From contig NZ_JABFOE010000012.1 in assembly GCF_013116745.1 (NCBI RefSeq), forward strand, positions 62,001 to 126,000: a DNA stretch of 64,000 nt. Reading direction: 5' to 3'. Positions 1 to 10,401 of this stretch are shown here, one piece after another. How positions within the stretch are numbered: position 1 is the stretch's first letter; every line of letters starts with the position of its first letter. A program made the translations under genes and the position numbers. The notes under the pieces are model-generated. The model saw only the letters and a program-made list of their open reading frames with translations, did no database searches and was not told the DNA's origin. This DNA is from Arthrobacter sp. 260. Lineage in GTDB: Bacteria; Actinomycetota; Actinomycetes; Actinomycetales; Micrococcaceae.

Positions 1-229
1 GCTGCGCCATGGTTTCTGCGATGTCGGCATCCAAGAAGTCCATTGATTGCTGGACTTCGGCAGTTTCATCTTTAAGGGCCCTATTGCGCTCATCCAGCTC
101 ATCGGCGAAAACTGGTCCGCTGGTGCCCAGGACCAAGGTCATGACAAGCACCATTGAAGCGCCGGCGACCCACCCAGTCCCCGCCGAGATTCGAGCCGGT
201 GAGATCGGCTGAGGATTTACATCATGCAT
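1..229 (-). CDS. Secreted coiled-coil protein, probable cell-wall hydrolase N-terminus (partial)
   Basis: The frame opens at an ATG at 229 and runs off the left edge without a stop, so only about 76 codons are present. The product starts with a polar stretch, then a hydrophobic core of about residues 22-40 ending in VFADELDE, a plausible signal peptide with cleavage after FA or ADE. The following residues are charged and heptad-like (ERNRALKDETAEVQQ), as in the coiled-coil leader of actinobacterial NlpC/P60 and M23 peptidoglycan hydrolases. The catalytic part lies outside the window, so the hydrolase identity is inferred from architecture only. A purine-rich tract (GAAGAAAGAG) precedes the start. 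Confidence 0.6.
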   Translation of the reverse strand, partial: MHDVNPQPISPARISAGTGWVAGASMVLVMTLVLGTSGPVFADELDERNRALKDETAEVQQSMDFLDADIAETMAQ

Positions 230-758
230 AAGTACTCTTTCTTCGCGGGTTACCACCTAACCCTAAAGCAACGCATGAGGGTCTATGAGTGCCCGGATGC
301 ACCCTCGCCGCACGGGTATGGCTCTGCAGAACACTGATAAACATGGTGCAGAGGGGCGGTCCATGCGACCCGGCGTATTTTTGGCACATCATCAGGTAGA
401 GGGCACCAGTAACGTCTTGCAGTCGGAATCGCTCAAATCGAGTGGCGGTGAAGGGTCGGCACGAGTGTTCCCGCGGCAGGAGATAAAAAGTCAGCGTGGA
501 CTCCACTTTAGTGCGGTTCCATAGCCAAATGCCATGCATGGCTAGACCTAGAGGTCCGCATCGAATCGTCGATGAAGTTTGCCCTTGTCCCTATGGGATT
601 GCCTTCTCTTGGTGACCGACAAATCTAACTACATGGCCATCGTTTAGGAAAACCACGACCAGCATCACAGGGCGGCGCTATTGGAATTTCCTACTGGAGG
701 CCTTGACTTTTTTCTTCCATGCCATCTGCTCCGATTGGCTTCGTACTACACTGAGTGA
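230..758. other. Intergenic region without a recognisable gene
   Basis: About 530 bases separate the secreted-protein start from the 65-aa membrane protein. Short overlapping frames exist on both strands, but none has a good ribosome binding site, a recognisable motif or a convincing start. It should hold the divergent promoters of its two neighbours; no clear -35/-10 pair was identified. Confidence 0.4.
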
Positions 759-956
759 GTGGAATATGTAGCGGTTCTTTTGCCCTCGGTAGCTGTCGGG
801 GTTATCTTTTACTTTGCAATGAGGGCCATTTTTGGCGCTGATCGGGCCGAGCGTGAAGCCCAGGCCTCGGCTGAACGGCAGTTTCAGGCTAAGGATCCCG
901 ATACGTCTCCGGATCATCTCGCCGTCCCAATCAAAGGTGAGACCCGGTCGAAGTAA
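759..956 (+). CDS. Small membrane-anchored protein, uncharacterised (65 aa)
   Basis: Starts at GTG (759) and encodes 65 residues. A hydrophobic segment at about residues 4-25 (VAVLLPSVAVGVIFYFAMRA) is followed by a charged tail rich in Arg, Glu and Ala. The layout of one N-terminal helix and a short cytoplasmic tail matches small conserved proteins common in Arthrobacter-like genomes, whose function is unknown. A second, broken copy of the gene lies at 24108-24298. The 3' part and downstream sequence belong to a ~420-bp direct repeat. This copy looks intact, whereas the neighbouring DUF4913 remnant is broken, the reverse of the situation at the other copy. Confidence 0.6.
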   Translation: MEYVAVLLPSVAVGVIFYFAMRAIFGADRAEREAQASAERQFQAKDPDTSPDHLAVPIKGETRSK

Positions 957-1186
957 AACCGGTTGCGGTCGATAGCCGACGGTATCTTCAAAGTCTATGG
1001 CAGCTAAACACCGCAAGTATTTTCCCGTGTGGCTATGAAAATAGGTTCTTATCCGGGTGTGCGTGCGGCAGGCAAAGGTGTTCGGTGCGATTTAGTGGGG
1101 TGTGACCGTCCTAGCTGCACTTTTTGAATGGCCCGTTTGGTGCCGCGTGGACTTTCCTGTGGGGATCAGTATGGTTCAGCCACCAG
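764..1186 (+). repeat. Left copy of ~420-bp direct repeat
   Basis: This segment matches 24108-24532 in the same orientation, with long identical blocks and few indels. For example, ccgcaagtattttcccgtgt occurs at 1011-1030 and at 24357-24376. It holds an intact 65-aa gene and the broken C-terminal end of a DUF4913 gene. Similarity stops just upstream of the 65-aa gene start and just after gttcagccacca. Confidence 0.85.
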
Positions 1187-1190
1187 ACCG
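1111..1190 (-). pseudogene. Remnant of DUF4913 gene C-terminus
   Basis: On the minus strand this stretch encodes WWLNHTDPH and APNGPFKKC, nearly identical to WWLNHADPH and APNGPFKKC in the full DUF4913 protein at 24379-24816. The rest of the gene is missing: upstream of the WWLN motif the frame no longer resembles the family, and a stop follows directly after FKKCS. It is a decayed fragment carried by the left direct repeat and shows that this end once held conjugation-module sequence. Confidence 0.75.
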
Positions 1191-1579
1191 GTTTGTGGGA
1201 CAGGGCCGTCCGCTGGAAGGGATCGTTGATGAGGGCTGAAGTCGAACGCTTCAACGCTTCCGCAGTTCGCTGCGACGAATTAGTGGCCGGTGCAGCGATG
1301 GTCGGCGCGAACCGGGAGTACCGGGCACGGTCCAATACCTCAGAGGAGCCAGCCTATGGTTCACCCGAGCGGCGTCAAAAGCTCGCCAAAAGCCTGGAAA
1401 ATCATCCCGACCGTGAGACCGTGAACGCCCGCCTGATCGTTGACAGGCACCAAGGAATATCCCCCAGGGCGGCACTGAACTCCAAACCAACCGTAGGTAG
1501 AACCTCTAGAGCAAGTCCGGCCAGAGGCCGGACCATCGAACGAGGGGGACTGGAGCGCTAAGAGGCAATGGGGAGCTAT
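1187..1579. other. Unassigned sequence between direct repeat and dif-like site
   Basis: A 145-codon open frame crosses this stretch on the plus strand, but it begins inside the DUF4913 remnant, has no ribosome binding site and lacks any recognisable motif. I regard it as non-coding or decayed. Confidence 0.35.
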
Positions 1580-1621
1580 CTTATGTCAACCTAAGTTGAC
1601 ATAAGGTAAATTATCGGCAAA
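1580..1621. other. dif-like Xer recombination site sharing an arm with a perfect palindrome
   Basis: Positions 1594-1621 read as an arm AGTTGACATAA, a 6-nt spacer GGTAAA and an arm TTATCGGCAAA. The reverse complement closely matches the actinobacterial dif consensus as I recall it (XerC arm TTCGCCGATAA, XerD arm TTATGTCAAGT); I count three mismatches over the informative positions. The XerD-type arm is also the right half of a perfect 11-bp inverted repeat with a 4-nt loop at 1580-1605 (CTTATGTCAAC-ctaa-GTTGACATAAG), giving a second, outward XerD-like arm. Replicon-borne dif sites resolve multimers and can mobilise adjacent modules. No other copy was found in the window by eye. Confidence 0.65.
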
Positions 1622-1821
1622 ATAAATCGCCTAGTCAGGGCACGTATCGACAGTATTTGACGCTGGAAGATAGTTGCATTTTTCAGCGGGTACTACCCAT
1701 GATCAGCACCTGCAGTCCAACTCCGGTGTCGATAACAGGAGTGCAACCTCCCGCCTAAATCGTAGAGAGCACGAGTTCGGTAGATGCCTGGCCCGGTGAT
1801 GGCACAACCTTCGTAGGACAT
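1622..1821. other. Non-coding spacer upstream of the AbiE-like operon
   Basis: No open frame with a plausible start is present. The region probably carries the promoter of the AbiE-like pair; nothing specific was recognised except the inverted repeats listed at 1822-1878. Confidence 0.35.
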
Positions 1822-1878
1822 GATGCGTGGGGCCCGGAGCGCCTACAACTATTGGCGCCCCCACGCATCTATAGTTGT
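1822..1878. promoter_or_regulatory. Nested inverted repeats upstream of AbiE-like operon (putative operator)
   Basis: GATGCGTGGGG (1822-1832) pairs perfectly with CCCCACGCATC (1859-1869). The stem is extended by GCGCC (1839-1843) with GGCGC (1854-1858). The loop contains ACAACTAT (1845-1852), whose exact complement ATAGTTGT lies downstream of the stem at 1871-1878, so the two pairings interlock. The element ends 27 bases before the antitoxin start. AbiEi antitoxins are known to autorepress through inverted repeats in their promoter, so an operator is likely; an RNA pseudoknot is the alternative. Confidence 0.6.
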
Positions 1879-1905
1879 TTGACGGATGAATCAGGAAGGG
1901 TGTAG

Positions 1906-2886
1906 ATGACGAACGAGTTCGATGCGGCCCTCATCCTCCTGCGTGAGGCCGGCGTCAGAATCGACGGGGGTGGACTCGCGGATCTAGCGATGACATTGCC
2001 GGACGGGACAAACCGGGTGGCCCAGGTGAAGGTGATGCTCAGAAGCCCCTCCCCCAGTGTTCTCCGGAATCACAACCACGGAGGCCCCCACCTTTACATT
2101 GTCCAAACCGCGAGTTCTGCCATCAGGGAGGCCGCCTTCGAGGGGGCCATCGACCTCATCGTGCTCAAGCCGCCGACCGTCATTCTCGACGGGGAACCCC
2201 TGCTGACGACAGTCAACCCGGCAACCCCAAGCACCGCGCCCCGCGGCCCGAAGCCGTGGGGTCGGCTCGCCGCTGAACGCATACTCGTGCTCAGCGGCGA
2301 GCCGGTCCGCCAGGTAGAGATTGCCGCCGCAGCCGGTATGAGCCAGCAGGCCACATCCAAGGCGTTGAAGACACTAGGAAAGCTGGTGCACTTCGGCCGG
2401 AACGACGGGTGGAGTGCTCCGGACCGCGAAAAGCTCATCGAACACTGGTTGGAGACCTACCCAGGGCCCGGAGGACTGACCAGCTACTGGTACGGTCTCG
2501 ATCCAGTTCCTAGCCAGGCACGGCAGGCAATAACGATCGCGCAAGAGTTGGAAGCAGAGCCCCTTCTATCAGGCGACATGGCCGCCGACCTCATCGCACC
2601 GTGGCGCCATCCAGCGAAGACTCGTATCTACCTCAGGCAGGCCGTCGATTTTACGGGCGTCGGCTTCAGCCCGGCGACCCCGGAGGAGGCGACACTGGTC
2701 GCCACGATCCCCGCCGACAAGACCCTGTGGGGAACCGCTGCCATCGGAAAGTCCCGGTCGCTGCCGACCGCCGATCCAGTCGTAGTCCTCTGGGACCTGC
2801 TGCGCGAGACCGGGCCCGATGCGCCAGAAGCCGCCAGTCATGTTAGACGGACGATCATCGACCTGCCTGACATGCTTCACAGATGA
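1906..2886 (+). CDS. AbiEi-like antitoxin / transcriptional regulator of a type IV toxin-antitoxin pair
   Basis: A 326-aa protein with a good ribosome binding site (AGGAAGGG) before the ATG. About residues 120-165 contain a winged-helix pattern (RLAAERILVLSGEPVRQVEIAAAAG followed by SQQATSKALKTLGK), the DNA-binding part typical of AbiEi-type antitoxins. The C-terminal half has no motif I can name with certainty. The stop overlaps the next start as ATGA, so the two genes are translationally coupled. In AbiE systems the antitoxin represses its own operon and neutralises a nucleotidyltransferase toxin without binding it. The partner protein, with a nucleotidyltransferase motif, supports this reading. 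Family assignment rests on architecture and context and remains probable. Confidence 0.6.
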   Translation: MTNEFDAALILLREAGVRIDGGGLADLAMTLPDGTNRVAQVKVMLRSPSPSVLRNHNHGGPHLYIVQTASSAIREAAFEGAIDLIVLKPPTVILDGEPLLTTVNPATPSTAPRGPKPWGRLAAERILVLSGEPVRQVEIAAAAGMSQQATSKALKTLGKLVHFGRNDGWSAPDREKLIEHWLETYPGPGGLTSYWYGLDPVPSQARQAITIAQELEAEPLLSGDMAADLIAPWRHPAKTRIYLRQAVDFTGVGFSPATPEEATLVATIPADKTLWGTAAIGKSRSLPTADPVVVLWDLLRETGPDAPEAASHVRRTIIDLPDMLHR

Positions 2887-3674
2887 CGGCTTCCAACCAA
2901 CCCATCACCGTCCATTCATTTTCCACGGCCGCAGACAACGGATACCGAGCCCTCGCCGACCTAGCTACCGCCGCCGAGGGTACCGACTACCGGGTCGTCG
3001 GTGGACACATGGTCCAGCTCCTGCTCTGCGTCTACCCCACCGAACAGGCTGCCGTCCGCGGAACCTCCGACGCAGATGGAGGCATCCCTGAACCGGTGGC
3101 CGCCGGCATGAAGCTGCATGAGGTCCTCCTCTCAAAGGACTACACACCCACTTCTGGAGCACACTACGTGCGAGGTGAAGACGACGACGCCGTCGAGATT
3201 GACCTCCTCGTGCCCTTGCAAGCCGCCGGGTCGCGGCAGCAGGAACTCGGAGGACGCACCTTCGACGCGATCCCCGGTCTCGGCCTCGCCTTGGCATCGG
3301 ATCCGCTGATGCTCGACGTCACGGCGCAGCTGTCCGACGGCGACGTTCTGCAGTTCACCGTGCCCATCCCCAACCTCGAAGTCGCCGTCGTCATGAAGGC
3401 GTTGGCTACGACCACCCGATCTGCACCGAAGGACGTCTACGACCTCTGCACTCTCTTCGAGATCCGGCACGAGCATAGAGAAGCTTTGGGTGCCTGGCGG
3501 TTATCGGACCCGGAGGCAGTCTCGAAGGGCACGAGAAAGACTGCCGCAAGAGTGTTACACGGCTTGGTAATTCAAGGACAACGCAACCAGCTCAGCACAT
3601 TCGAGTCGCCTACCAACCCTGCGCGATTCGCCCAGCTGATCCGCACACACGTGGCGCAGCCGCCGGCACGGTAG
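2883..3674 (+). CDS. AbiEii-like nucleotidyltransferase, putative type IV toxin
   Basis: A 263-aa protein starting inside the stop of the upstream gene. It carries a minimal nucleotidyltransferase signature: VVGGHMVQLL at about residues 38-47, with the Gly-Gly of the first motif, followed by RGTSDADGGI at about residues 59-68, which fits the R-x-T-x-D-x-D pattern of AbiEii/DUF1814 enzymes. A later KDVYDLCTL at about residues 181-189 also recalls the KD.YDL motif of that family. Such toxins transfer nucleotides to targets such as tRNA and arrest growth, giving plasmid maintenance or phage abortive infection. The antitoxin-first order is the usual AbiE arrangement. Substrate and activity are inferred only. 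Confidence 0.65.
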   Translation: MTASNQPITVHSFSTAADNGYRALADLATAAEGTDYRVVGGHMVQLLLCVYPTEQAAVRGTSDADGGIPEPVAAGMKLHEVLLSKDYTPTSGAHYVRGEDDDAVEIDLLVPLQAAGSRQQELGGRTFDAIPGLGLALASDPLMLDVTAQLSDGDVLQFTVPIPNLEVAVVMKALATTTRSAPKDVYDLCTLFEIRHEHREALGAWRLSDPEAVSKGTRKTAARVLHGLVIQGQRNQLSTFESPTNPARFAQLIRTHVAQPPAR

Positions 3675-3756
3675 ACCCTCGCCGCCAATCAGCAACCGGC
3701 GAAGGACGACCCCAGCTGACTACAACGACAGGGATACCATTTGACGAAACCGTTGA

Positions 3757-4029
3757 GCTGCTGGCACTGCGCCGTTGGAGGCCTCCAGCGGCAACCACAA
3801 CCGGCACAGACTCAACACCGGAGGTAACCGGCAACTGAACTCCGTGCTGCACACCATGGCTGTCTGTCAGAGCCGCGACCCCGGGCCAGGCCGGGACTAC
3901 TACCTCAAGAAAATCAGTGAAGGAAAATCGCCCCGCGAAGCCCGCCGAGCACTCAAACGACGCCTCTCCAACGTCCTCTACCGACAGATTCTGCACAACC
4001 ACCACCACGCCGAAAAGACCGCCGATTGA
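3757..4029 (+). pseudogene. IS110-family transposase, C-terminal remnant
   Basis: In frame from 3757 the translation reads GTAPLEASSG, then HRLNTGGNRQLN, then ISEGKSPREARRALKRR. These are hallmarks of the C-terminal Transposase_20 domain of IS110/IS1111 enzymes, including the Ser-Gly-containing SSG motif. An in-frame stop lies at 3754-3756 and the RuvC-like DEDD half is absent, so only about the last 90 residues survive. No flanking repeat or attachment core was recognised. It is a dead insertion sequence directly behind the AbiE-like pair, a sign of past transfer. Confidence 0.8.
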
Positions 4030-4375
4030 CACACAGAGGCGCTGTGAGGTCACGCCACCGAGCCATTCGCATGCGTTAGCACCACCCACCAGGTCGACCA
4101 ATCGGTCGAAGGACAGCAAAATCGCGTCAGGCTTACGGTGACTCAAACCCAGCAGGTGGTGCCACCTACATCCTCACTGGCTTACGGGCGCCCAAATTGT
4201 TTCGTCACTACGCGTGCCGAGCCCGATTCGTGGACCGGGCTCGGACAAACCGAAATGTCGGAATCGCGATCCTAGCCGTGGCCGGAATTCTCACCGTCAG
4301 CATCTCCTCCCTGGGCAGCGCCCTTGTACGATGTCAGCTTCGGCTCGGCCCCTCCAACAAGGCAGGAATTGCAAA
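4030..4375. other. Intergenic region upstream of DUF1622 gene
   Basis: About 345 bases without a convincing gene. An open frame enters from 4214 and continues in frame into the DUF1622 gene, but its first ~54 codons look like non-coding DNA (basic, low-complexity, no hydrophobicity) and the ribosome binding site lies at 4361-4367. Confidence 0.4.
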
Positions 4376-4762
4376 GTGGCATTTCAGGAAGTGATGGAAG
4401 GAATCGGTAAGGCGGTCGATGCTGCAGGCGTTGCCGCGATAGTCATCGGCATCGTTGTCGCTAGTCTTATCGCCGCTGGCGCCCTTCTACGACGGCGGAA
4501 AACCGAAGGACACAGGACATACGAGACTTACCGACGAAGACTAGGTAGATCCATCCTTCTCGGCCTTGAGCTACTGGTAGCAGCGGACATCATTCGGACC
4601 GTTGCCGTAACCCCCACGTACGAATCAGTCGGAGTGCTGGGTCTAATCGTCTTGATCCGAACATTCCTCAGCTTCTCGCTTGAACTCGAAATCACCGGCA
4701 AATGGCCGTGGCAAAAGTCTCAAGCTACCGACCAAGCACCTAAACGAACCCCAGGCCCCTGA
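4376..4762 (+). CDS. DUF1622 family membrane protein
   Basis: I start this 128-aa protein at GTG 4376 because GGCAGGA lies eight bases upstream. It has three likely membrane helices: an N-terminal AAIVIGIVVASLIAAGALL, a middle LLGLELLVAADIIRTVAV and a third VGVLGLIVLIRTFLSFSL. The pattern LGLELLVAADII..V followed by R.FLSFSLE.EI.G.WPW is characteristic of the DUF1622 family, integral membrane proteins of unknown role often near transporters. It precedes a P-type ATPase on the same strand, separated by a terminator-like stem, so the two are probably expressed separately. Confidence 0.8.
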   Translation: MAFQEVMEGIGKAVDAAGVAAIVIGIVVASLIAAGALLRRRKTEGHRTYETYRRRLGRSILLGLELLVAADIIRTVAVTPTYESVGVLGLIVLIRTFLSFSLELEITGKWPWQKSQATDQAPKRTPGP

Positions 4763-4793
4763 CCTCCCTCCGATATAACAAACGATTGCACAC

Positions 4794-4830
4794 GAAGGGC
4801 GCACTGAGCTGCCGCACGGCTGCCCTTCTT
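4794..4830 (+). terminator. Stem-loop terminator after DUF1622 gene
   Basis: GAAGGGC (4794-4800) pairs with GCCCTTC (4822-4828), which is followed by TTTGT. The loop of about 21 nt can pair internally. The weak T-tract makes efficiency uncertain. Confidence 0.5.
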
Positions 4831-4987
4831 TGTCGTCACGGCATCAACTGGTGGTAGTCCCTCAGATTAGGAGTGTTTCCCGGCGGGATCGCCCCCGGAC
4901 CAGCCCTCCGACCCAGCTCCTTGCTGCTGGACCGATAACCTGAGCGTGGGGCGACTGTTCCAGTACTGCTGCGGAGGAGGATTCCCG

Positions 4988-7790
<2,803 letters not shown>

Positions 7791-7801
<11 letters not shown>

Positions 7802-8846
7802 GCATCACCTTGAGGGCTTTGGTCTCTGCAGCGCGAGAGAATATGTCGTAGGCCTGTTCTATCTCGTCGAGCTTGAACGAGTGACTGACGAACTGGTCGA
7901 CAGGCAGCTTTTTCTGCGCGACGAGCTTCAGTAACGTGCCGGTGGTGTTGGTGTTCACCAGCCCCGTGGTGATGGTGATGTTCGAGATCCACAGCCTGTC
8001 CAAGGGGAGATCCACACCCCGCCCGTGCACGCCCGCGTTAGCGACGTGGCCGGCGGGCCTGACGATATCCAGGACCATGGCGAACGTCTCGGGTATTCCC
8101 ACGGCTTCGATGGCAACGTCGACGCCGAGGCCGTCGGTGAGTGCCATCACCTGGTCCTTCCAGTCGTCGTCCGTCGATACGATGCCGTCCGTGGCGCCGA
8201 ACAGTCGTGCCTGCTCCATCCGGTTGCGGTCGACGTCGATCGCGATGACGCGGGCCGGCCCGTAAAGCTGCGCGGTGGTGATCGCGGCGAGTCCGACGGG
8301 GCCCGCGCCGACCACCGCGACCACGTCACCGGGCTTGACTGCCCCGTACTGCACACCGATCTCGTGGCCGGTGGGCAGGATGTCGGACAGCAGGGTTCCT
8401 TCCTGGGGGGTGACGCCGTCCGGGATCTTGTACACGGACGTTTCTGCGTAGGGAACGCGCACGAATTCGGCCTGGGTCCCATCGATGAGGTGCCCGAGGA
8501 TCCAGCCCACTCCGGACGTGCCCTCTTCGCCCAGGCAATGGGAGAAGACTCCCTGCTTGCAGTAGTCGCAGTGCCCGCAGGCGGAGATACACGAGATGAT
8601 CACGCTGTCGCCGATCGCGAGACTCGTGACCGCAGACCCGATTTCACTGATTGTGCCGACACCCTCATGACCGAGGATGCGCCCGCGTTCAACCGCCGGA
8701 ACATCGCCCTTGAGAATGTGCAGATCGGTGCCGCAAATGGTCGTGGTCGCGATTTTCACGATGATGTCGGTGGGCTGCTGAATTCTGGGTTCGGGTACGT
8801 CTTCCCAGGACTTTTGCCCCGGACCGCGATAAACAAGCGCTTTCAT
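7791..8846 (-). CDS. Zinc-dependent alcohol dehydrogenase (MDR family)
   Basis: The start is taken at ATG 8846, preceded by AAGGA with good spacing, giving 351 aa; an upstream ATG at 8891 lacks this. The catalytic zinc ligands are Cys38 (TICGTDLH) and His60-Glu61 (GHEGVG). The structural zinc lobe has Cys90, Cys93, Cys96 and Cys104 (ACGHCDYC and SHC). The Rossmann motif VGAGPVGLAA and a following acidic DVD suggest NAD. It belongs to the zinc-dependent class III-like alcohol dehydrogenases and would oxidise alcohols or reduce aldehydes in the cytoplasm. Its start lies inside the unusually long universal stress protein frame upstream, so the two are tightly linked. Together with the phosphoketolase genes it suggests redox balancing. 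Confidence 0.9.
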
Positions 8847-9444
8847 CGATATTCCTTCGACTGGCCGAGCGCTCTCGCTTGAGAGCTGCATTCGGCGGCG
8901 TCACTGTTTCCAGGAGTTGCGCCGAGTGTATCCCTCCGATCACAGCGCCACCGTTGTTATTGATCTGCGGGGCCCCGGGTTCGGCCCTAACGACGAGGAC
9001 GGCACAGGCTGCGTGGTGAACTACGTGTGTGGATACTGACCCTAACAGCAGTCCCTTGAATCCTCCGTAGCCGCGGGAACCGACGACGAGAAGATCCGCG
9101 TCCTGGGAGGTGTGGAGGAGGACGAATGCTGCGGCCCCCTGAATAACGTCACCGGTCATTTGCACATCTTCGGTGTCCACTGCCTTTAGGGCGTCGCTCT
9201 GCAGTCTCCGGGCAGCGGACTCGAAAATATCAGGATCCATAATCAGCCCTTGCAGCCCAGCCGTCGGATATGCCCAGGCGGTAACAGCCCGCACTTGTCC
9301 GTGTCGGAGACGAGCTTCCTCGACAGCCCATTCGAGCGCGGACTGTGACTCGGGCGAGCCGTCCACCCCAACTGCGATCCTGAATCTGCCTTCGCTGCTC
9401 ATTAGCTCCACCGTCCGGTCAGATTCTGCTTGTCCAGTTTTCAT
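8689..9444 (-). CDS. Universal stress protein with anomalous C-terminal extension
   Basis: About residues 21-155 form one Usp domain: an N-terminal IAVGVDGSPESQSALEWA and the nucleotide-binding signature VVGSRGYGGFKGLLLGSVS, followed by HHAACAVLVVRA. This matches ATP-binding Usp proteins (G-2x-G-9x-G(S/T)). A normal Usp would end near residue 157. Here the frame runs about 95 residues further into low-complexity, Arg- and His-rich sequence and overlaps the alcohol dehydrogenase by about 158 bases in another frame. The tail looks like read-through after loss of a stop. A second possible start (MSSEG, ATG at 9402) is preceded by GGTGGAG. Usp proteins bind ATP under starvation or hypoxia. Confidence 0.75.
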   Translation of the reverse strand: MKTGQAESDRTVELMSSEGRFRIAVGVDGSPESQSALEWAVEEARLRHGQVRAVTAWAYPTAGLQGLIMDPDIFESAARRLQSDALKAVDTEDVQMTGDVIQGAAAFVLLHTSQDADLLVVGSRGYGGFKGLLLGSVSTHVVHHAACAVLVVRAEPGAPQINNNGGAVIGGIHSAQLLETVTPPNAALKRERSASRRNIDESACLSRSGAKVLGRRTRTQNSAAHRHHRENRDHDHLRHRSAHSQGRCSGG

Positions 9445-9654
9445 GAGTCTCTCATGCCGATTCCAGCCGCACGATTACCTGTTGGAAATGACCTCAGTGA
9501 ATACGGCGCCGCGCAAGTGAACCTGGCCGCCAATTAGTGGTTCAAAGACGTGTGCAGGATTGCGCACTTCGGCTTCGGCTCCACGATTGAATTTTCAGAG
9601 GGATTCACGTCGGGGTGAACGGAAAAGATCCGGGGCTTGCAGATATTTTTCTAT

Positions 9655-10401
9655 TTAGTCCTCACTGATCCGTGTCTCCCCTGTGCCCAAGAGCATGCCC
9701 CTCAGCAGTTCAAGGATCGTTTGACTGATAGCTCCGGGCGCGGCAGCCCGGTCGTTCGCTGAAATCCCTGTCTCAGATGCCGGTTCCGCTGTCCATTGTT
9801 TTATGCCCTCTCCCGGGGACAGCGGAAGTGTGATGAGGCGAGTAACTTCGGCCATGTTGAGTGTCCCGGTGAATAGGGGTTTCGCCGACCATGCGAGAAC
9901 GGGCGTGAGCAGGAAACCGCTCTCAGGAAGGGCGATGGCGGGCAGCCTGCCCAGGATGTGTACGCTGCCCGAATCTAATCCTGTTTCCTCGCAGGCCTCG
10001 CGCAGCGCAGTGGCGACTGCATTCTGGTCGCCGGCGTCGGCGGCACCACCTGGAAAGACCAGCTGCCCCGGGTAGTGCGTTAGGTCGGGCGCGCGTTCAG
10101 TAATCAGCGCCGCCGGACCGTGGGGGGTGTCTGTGAGCACCACAAGTACCGCTGCCGCCCTCAGCGTCACCTTTAATGGCTGCCTGTTTAGTCGAGGACG
10201 CTCCTGTTCGGTCAGCCGGGCCAACCGATTCGCCCAAGGCGGTAGCACTGGCGTTCTGTTGAGGCTCGGCTTCGATTGGGTAGCATCGATGTCCAGCCAT
10301 TGCAGCTGCCCGGACCGTACCCGTAGTAGCGCCGCCCCTGGAGCTCCCCCGGCCGGCTGTATCAGTCGTGTCAGCTGGCCGAAACCTGGGTGCCCGAATA
10401 G
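9655..10401 (-). CDS. Nudix hydrolase (CoA pyrophosphatase-like), probably frameshifted from the upstream nitrilase
   Basis: The conserved part lies in about the last 170 residues: AALITERAPDLTHYPGQLVFPGG followed by the Nudix box core ALREACEETGL, with the REACEE catalytic cluster that binds metal. The preceding PGQ.VFPGG motif is typical of the CoA pyrophosphatase (NudL/YeaB) subgroup. No ribosome binding site or ATG stands before the domain. The sequence upstream in this frame (ALFGHPGFGQLTRL, then ALLRVRSGQLQWLDID) resembles the end of a nitrilase fold. I therefore place the region from 10401, where it takes over from the nitrilase frame. A GTG at 10248 is a poor alternative start. The domain call is firm, the start is not. 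Confidence 0.7.
   Translation of the reverse strand, partial: LFGHPGFGQLTRLIQPAGGAPGAALLRVRSGQLQWLDIDATQSKPSLNRTPVLPPWANRLARLTEQERPRLNRQPLKVTLRAAAVLVVLTDTPHGPAALITERAPDLTHYPGQLVFPGGAADAGDQNAVATALREACEETGLDSGSVHILGRLPAIALPESGFLLTPVLAWSAKPLFTGTLNMAEVTRLITLPLSPGEGIKQWTAEPASETGISANDRAAAPGAISQTILELLRGMLLGTGETRISED

Noticed and set aside
222-539. 105-codon frame on the minus strand and overlapping plus-strand frame near the left edge
   Set aside because: No ribosome binding site, no motif; the minus frame overlaps the start of the clear secreted protein in another phase.
1124-1561. 145-codon plus-strand frame
   Set aside because: Begins inside the decayed DUF4913 remnant, lacks a ribosome binding site and has a composition unlike real proteins here.
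3775-4029. Independent 84-aa gene
   Set aside because: Sequence is the C-terminal end of an IS110 transposase with an in-frame stop just upstream.
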